Shown here in pieces: positions 41,704 through 45,414 of a stretch of 45,414 nucleotides of DNA. This stretch comes from Ophiostoma sp. CBS 140.51. Taxonomy: Eukaryota; Ascomycota; Sordariomycetes; Ophiostomatales; Ophiostomataceae. The notes beneath the pieces were generated by a model, which did no database searches, had not been told where the DNA came from, and saw only the letters and a list, made by a program, of their open reading frames with translations. The first letter of the stretch is position 1. Every line of letters begins with the position of its first letter. A program made the translations under genes and the position numbers. The stretch is from contig JANSLP010000266.1 in the NCBI GenBank assembly GCA_029298735.1, positions 1-45,414 on the forward strand. The letters are read 5' to 3'.

Positions 41704-44499
41704 GATGGCGGTTTGTTTGTGCAAGTTGTCAATTGGGGTTTAGAAGCTGGAGATGTGGGTTGGAGATGGGATGGAAGAAGAGGAAAAGGGGAAAACAGAA
41801 AAAGAGAGGGGAAAGGGAAAGAGAAAAGAATAAAAGAGGAAGGAGGAAAGGAGAAAGAAAGAAAGCGGCAGGAGACGAGACAAGAAAAACTTAAAACAGT
41901 AGGAAGGGACGAGGGACCCAAAGAAAATAAAAATAATATAATGCAATAATCGTTTTGCCTTCGTTCGTCTTGTTTGGTCTTGGTAGGGAAGGGCGGATGG
42001 GCACGACAAGCAACCTGGTTGGGGTGGAGGGGGGTTGAGGGGGGAAAGAACCAGCGAGGGAAAACGCGCCTCTGGAGCAGGAAGCAGGAAGCTACGACCG
42101 TCGACCTTACAACCTCTGCGACCTCCGATGTCAATAGCCTATTGCTAGCAAAGCTGGTGTGTGAGACTGGGCCTGAGCGAGATACAACGGCTCGAAATGG
42201 GTTGAAAATGAGCACTAAACAAAGGCGACGGCTACTGACTGCAAGACGACAGGTGGAAAAGCTACATAGTATGCGCAACGAGGCCCGGCGGATATTACTT
42301 TTTTTCCCTTCACACTAATGGAGCAAGATCGGAGAAGTAGCGATGAGAGCCGGCGAGTGGAGGGGCAGTTGCCAGTTTTGTGCCAATGCACTTCTGTCAT
42401 AAGTGGAAAGCTCTTTTCCTCATCAGCTCCTTCCCACGGAGCACCTTTGTTGGGGGTGGGGCACCGGGGGGCAGTGGCAGGCGAGGGGGAGCAGCTTTTC
42501 TCTCTTTTGCGTGCCTTGGGCTACTCTTTCCAGCACCTCCGGAATGGTCTGCCCCTCGTTTTCCGTTGCCGTAGTCGGTGGTTGCACCTGCCTCTCTCCC
42601 ACCTCTTATCCCACATCCCACCCCCTGCACCTTCACTCCGAACTGCCCAATTTGTCGCCACTTACAAAGACTTACACTTTTTCTGTGGTACACACTTTGT
42701 TCATATCCCTATCATGAGAAATGGAGAAGGTATGATGAGGCACGATGTGGTAAGCACCGACTACGCGAAAAAGAGAGATACGAGGCACACAGTCTCGGCA
42801 GCGGCGCCGGCGGGATGCCGCCTGTTCCTATCGCATGTGTTCCGACCACTCGCCATGGACAGTTTGGACAGCGATGGTTGCCTCCAGATACATATGACGC
42901 ATAGATTGGAATGATTTTGCGCGGCCAGGGGCAGGCAAAGGATGATGCAAGCCGTTGTACTGTGTAATAAAACAGAAAGAAAAAACAGAATAAAGGCGGG
43001 CACCTTGTTGATCTGTTCGCGGCCGTTGCTCTGGTAATGTGGCGAATGATGATACAATGACACTTGTATCCTACACAAGACCGTTGGACAGGTACAATGC
43101 CATGTCCTGAACGCGTTTCGAAGAGTGTGTGGGGAGAAATTGGTCTGTGAGCGTTGCATCTCGACCTGAGGTTCTGCATTGCTGCACAGGGTCTCGGTCA
43201 GCGAACCTCTGGCCGCGACAACGGTGCCCAGTTCCTGTGAAGTGACCAGTCTCAAGAATGTGTCTCGTCTCATTGGTCGAGGCTGAGGCTGTATGGATTG
43301 GAGTTGAAAAGATAAGTCAAAAAATAGAACGAGGCTCCTCACAGACAGAAAGAATGCCCCCGGCACGGGGTACCTTCCTCGAGTGAGGCCATCGTCAAGA
43401 GGGCAACGAGGCAGGCGAGGCGGCGAAACAGCGAGGCAGGCGCGACCCCCTCAAAACTGCGAGATAAAAACGCATAAAAACTCTGCTGTCCGCCCACCCA
43501 CTCCAATGACAGAAATGAGTGAAATGGGTAAAAATGCCAAACAGACAAACAGGCGAAGCGGCACTGCTCGTAATTGCCGCATTGGCCAGACCACTCGAAA
43601 CGTTCCTCGTCGGTTTACCGCTGGTCGAGGTCCTGTCTTCGGAAACAGCCTTCACACTGCCGCGCTTCGAATCGGTCGCATAGCGACCCGACCAAAGACA
43701 ATAAAACGAAAGAGACAAATAAAATACAATAAAAATAGAGAAAACAGCAAAAAAGAGGCCCTGGCGCCCTGTCGCAGCCTGTCGTTTCCCTGCGTTTCTC
43801 TTCTGTCCCGTCTCTCTGGGCACTTGCTCAAATGGAGCCGTGCGATTGGCGGGAAAAGCTAGCTGTCTATTTTTGCGTTTCTGCGGGCAGTGGAGAGGCT
43901 ATTCTGCTTTTTCTCTTTGCTCATTTTCCCTAGAGAAATTCTTCTTTGATTTCATGATTTCATTATTTTAATATGGAGACGTGATTGCCGATTTTAGGAG
44001 GCGCCCAACTGGGCGGGAATGCCTAGAATGGACAACCCGGCTCGGGGACAGGCGGCAGCTGGGGGAAGGGGAGGAAGGCGCGACTCTCACGCCGCACCGA
44101 TACAATCATATCGTGTAAGTGCTTGGGCTGGATTGTGACTTTGAAAAACAAGAAAACCATTTTAGCACAATTCTTTTTGTACTTGGAAACTCTTTTGTTT
44201 ACTTTTAAAAAGACGTCGAAAAAATATGTTGTCCGATCTACCAACAGACCACTGACGTGGTGATGTGGCTGTTGGTCAATTGGCCTGTGGGTTGATTGCT
44301 TTTGCCTTGTGCCTTTGTACACAAAAATCGTATTACCTAATCATTCATCCACTGTCCAAAAATTCACATCAACCTTGTCTCAACCTAAACAATCTGATAT
44401 CCGACACAACTCATTCAGAATTTCACCAAAAAGGCCCATTTTATACAGGATTTTGCCTAGACGGCCATGCTGTATGCTTCGGCATCAAAAACAAAGAAA
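41704..44499. other. 2.8-kb divergent region between transketolase and BMT6
   Basis: No supported gene. The left part is the transketolase leader and promoter, including an AT-rich TATA-like stretch at about 41925-41945 and a G-rich block (42021-42044, three runs of four to six G on the plus strand). Open frames around 42318-42914 and 43383-43862 have no family resemblance. AT-rich sequence (43930-43985) and an inverted repeat, ccaacag/ctgttgg (44241-44247 with 44269-44275), lie toward BMT6. Confidence 0.5.
41762..41890 (-). promoter_or_regulatory. Pyrimidine-rich tract upstream of transketolase
   Basis: Almost pure purine on the plus strand, hence C/T-rich in the sense direction, 60-190 bp before the start codon. 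Such tracts are typical of strong filamentous-fungal promoters near the transcription start. Confidence 0.5.
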
Positions 44500-45414
44500 A
44501 TGCCTAGGCTTCGCGGAACCAATTCGGCGGGCAGCTCCAAAAACTCAAAGCTCGCTGCCCACAAACCACCAACTCTGAAGCCCGGATCCAAAGCTCTCGC
44601 CGCAAGCGCTGCCACACGAGATGCAACAAAAAAGCCGCCGGCTGGTTACCAGCAAAAGATCCTTTCACACAACCTCCAACAGGGTCTCTTGGATGTGTTC
44701 CGTCGGGCCCTTGCACCGGCCCTGGCCTCTCCCCGTCTCAATGAGGCCCTTCAGGCTGTGAAGCAGGCCCTCTTCGAACGGGACTTTGCAGGAGCCTTTG
44801 GTACTGTCGATGATGCAGAAACAAAAAAGGACGAGCCTACAAAGGACGAGGCTCTTGAAACCACCGACGACAATATCAAGGCAGAGAAGAGCGTCTCGTT
44901 TGCCATCGACTCGGAAGCTGAAGCCATCCCACCACTCGACGCCTATGCCGCTCGTTGGAGCCCGACCCGTGCTCTTTGCTATGCCTCGATCCTCGCCAGC
45001 CCGGTCGTCCAAGAGCACTGGAACACCACCACAGACACAGAAGCAGAGACCAAGCCGGCACTTCGCATGGTTGCCATCGGCGGTGGTGCTGCTGAGATTG
45101 TGGCGTTTGGTGCCATGTTGACAAACGGCGAGGCGGGAGCGGCTCAGCCCGGCGACTTAATCCTTGTCGACTCGGGTCCGTGGGCGAGCGTTGTGGATCG
45201 CCTCCGCAACTCCATGGTCGAAGTCCGCTCAGAGGGCCGCGTGCTTGCACTGGTCGAGCCTGCTGATCGGTTCAGCGTCGACGTCCGCCAGCGGGATATT
45301 CTCAAGGTCGACGACGAGGAGATGGGCAAGATGATTGGTGGAAGTGGGGACGGTGCATTGACCACTCTGGTCACTCTGTTCTTCACCCTCAACGAGCTCT
45401 TCACAGCTGGTGGT
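44500..45414 (+). CDS. BMT6: 25S rRNA (uridine-N3)-methyltransferase, BMT6 type (partial)
   Basis: An open frame of 305 codons runs off the right edge; its stop lies outside the window. After a basic, Ala/Lys-rich N-terminus comes ILSHNLQQGLLDVFRRALAP, then an acidic linker, DAYAARWSPTRALCYASIL, and the SAM-binding segment LRMVAIGGGAAEIVAFGAML (Gly194-Gly196), followed by LILVDSGPWASVVDRL. This order matches fungal BMT6-type enzymes that methylate a uridine of the large-subunit rRNA in the nucleolus. The ATG at 44500 is chosen for its family-like basic start; an in-frame ATG at 44467 would add 11 residues, and a stop lies just upstream of that. A CCAAT core (44279-44283) lies about 220 bp upstream. 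Confidence 0.75.
   Translation, partial: MPRLRGTNSAGSSKNSKLAAHKPPTLKPGSKALAASAATRDATKKPPAGYQQKILSHNLQQGLLDVFRRALAPALASPRLNEALQAVKQALFERDFAGAFGTVDDAETKKDEPTKDEALETTDDNIKAEKSVSFAIDSEAEAIPPLDAYAARWSPTRALCYASILASPVVQEHWNTTTDTEAETKPALRMVAIGGGAAEIVAFGAMLTNGEAGAAQPGDLILVDSGPWASVVDRLRNSMVEVRSEGRVLALVEPADRFSVDVRQRDILKVDDEEMGKMIGGSGDGALTTLVTLFFTLNELFTAGG

Noticed and set aside
42021..42044. G-quadruplex in the transketolase upstream region
   Set aside because: Only three runs of four or more G are present in a row, so a standard four-run motif is not met.

Overview
This window looks like nuclear chromosomal DNA from a filamentous ascomycete (Pezizomycotina, probably a Sordariomycete). The evidence is a set of complete eukaryotic housekeeping genes with short GT-AG introns (62-312 nt), G/C-rich third codon positions, Ala/Gln/Asn-rich fungal regulators, and long, partly pyrimidine-rich upstream regions. 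The lineage below class level is a guess. I saw no tRNA, rRNA, transposase, reverse transcriptase, viral gene or CRISPR array. Exon coordinates were worked out by hand from splice sites, reading frame and family similarity.

Thirteen protein genes are supported. From left to right: a small multi-pass membrane protein (DUF1761-like, +, 1652-2269); H/ACA snoRNP subunit NHP2 (-, 2920-3821); TATA-binding protein (-, 5207-6309); complex III subunit QCR8 (-, 8220-9052), divergent from prohibitin PHB1 (+, 9613-10440); RNA exonuclease REX3 (-, 10813-12984); a ROG1/DUF676-type lipase (-, 13831-15384), divergent from endonuclease III (+, 16848-18413); a 72-aa AN1 zinc-finger protein (-, 19556-19843); glutathione-dependent formaldehyde dehydrogenase (-, 23407-24767); a three-finger C2H2 transcription factor (+, 31927-33576); a long coiled-coil protein (-, 34573-36622); and, further right, a 237-aa protein with a possible hidden Roadblock-type fold (+, 37767-38480) and transketolase (-, 38935-41703). 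A fourteenth gene, a 25S rRNA methyltransferase of the BMT6 type, starts at 44500 and runs off the right edge.

The genes do not form one pathway. Loose themes are RNA and ribosome biogenesis (NHP2, REX3, BMT6), mitochondrial inner membrane (QCR8, PHB1), general transcription (TBP), base excision repair (NTH1) and central or C1 metabolism (TKL1, SFA1). The most informative layout is QCR8/PHB1, which share a 560-bp divergent promoter carrying CCAAT-box cores.

More than half of the window is non-coding. The largest gene-free blocks are 24768-31926 (7.2 kb, upstream of both the formaldehyde dehydrogenase and the C2H2 factor, with a very AT-rich island and a GC-rich hairpin cluster), 19844-23406 (3.6 kb) and 41704-44499 (2.8 kb). 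A decayed three-copy tandem repeat lies at about 7711-8125. I found no clearly new biological system. The best leads are the possible Roadblock-fold protein with an overlapping upstream ORF, the hairpin cluster near 30.7-30.8 kb, the decayed repeat array, the likely dual-targeted DNA glycosylase, and the recurring CCAAT-containing 9-mer.
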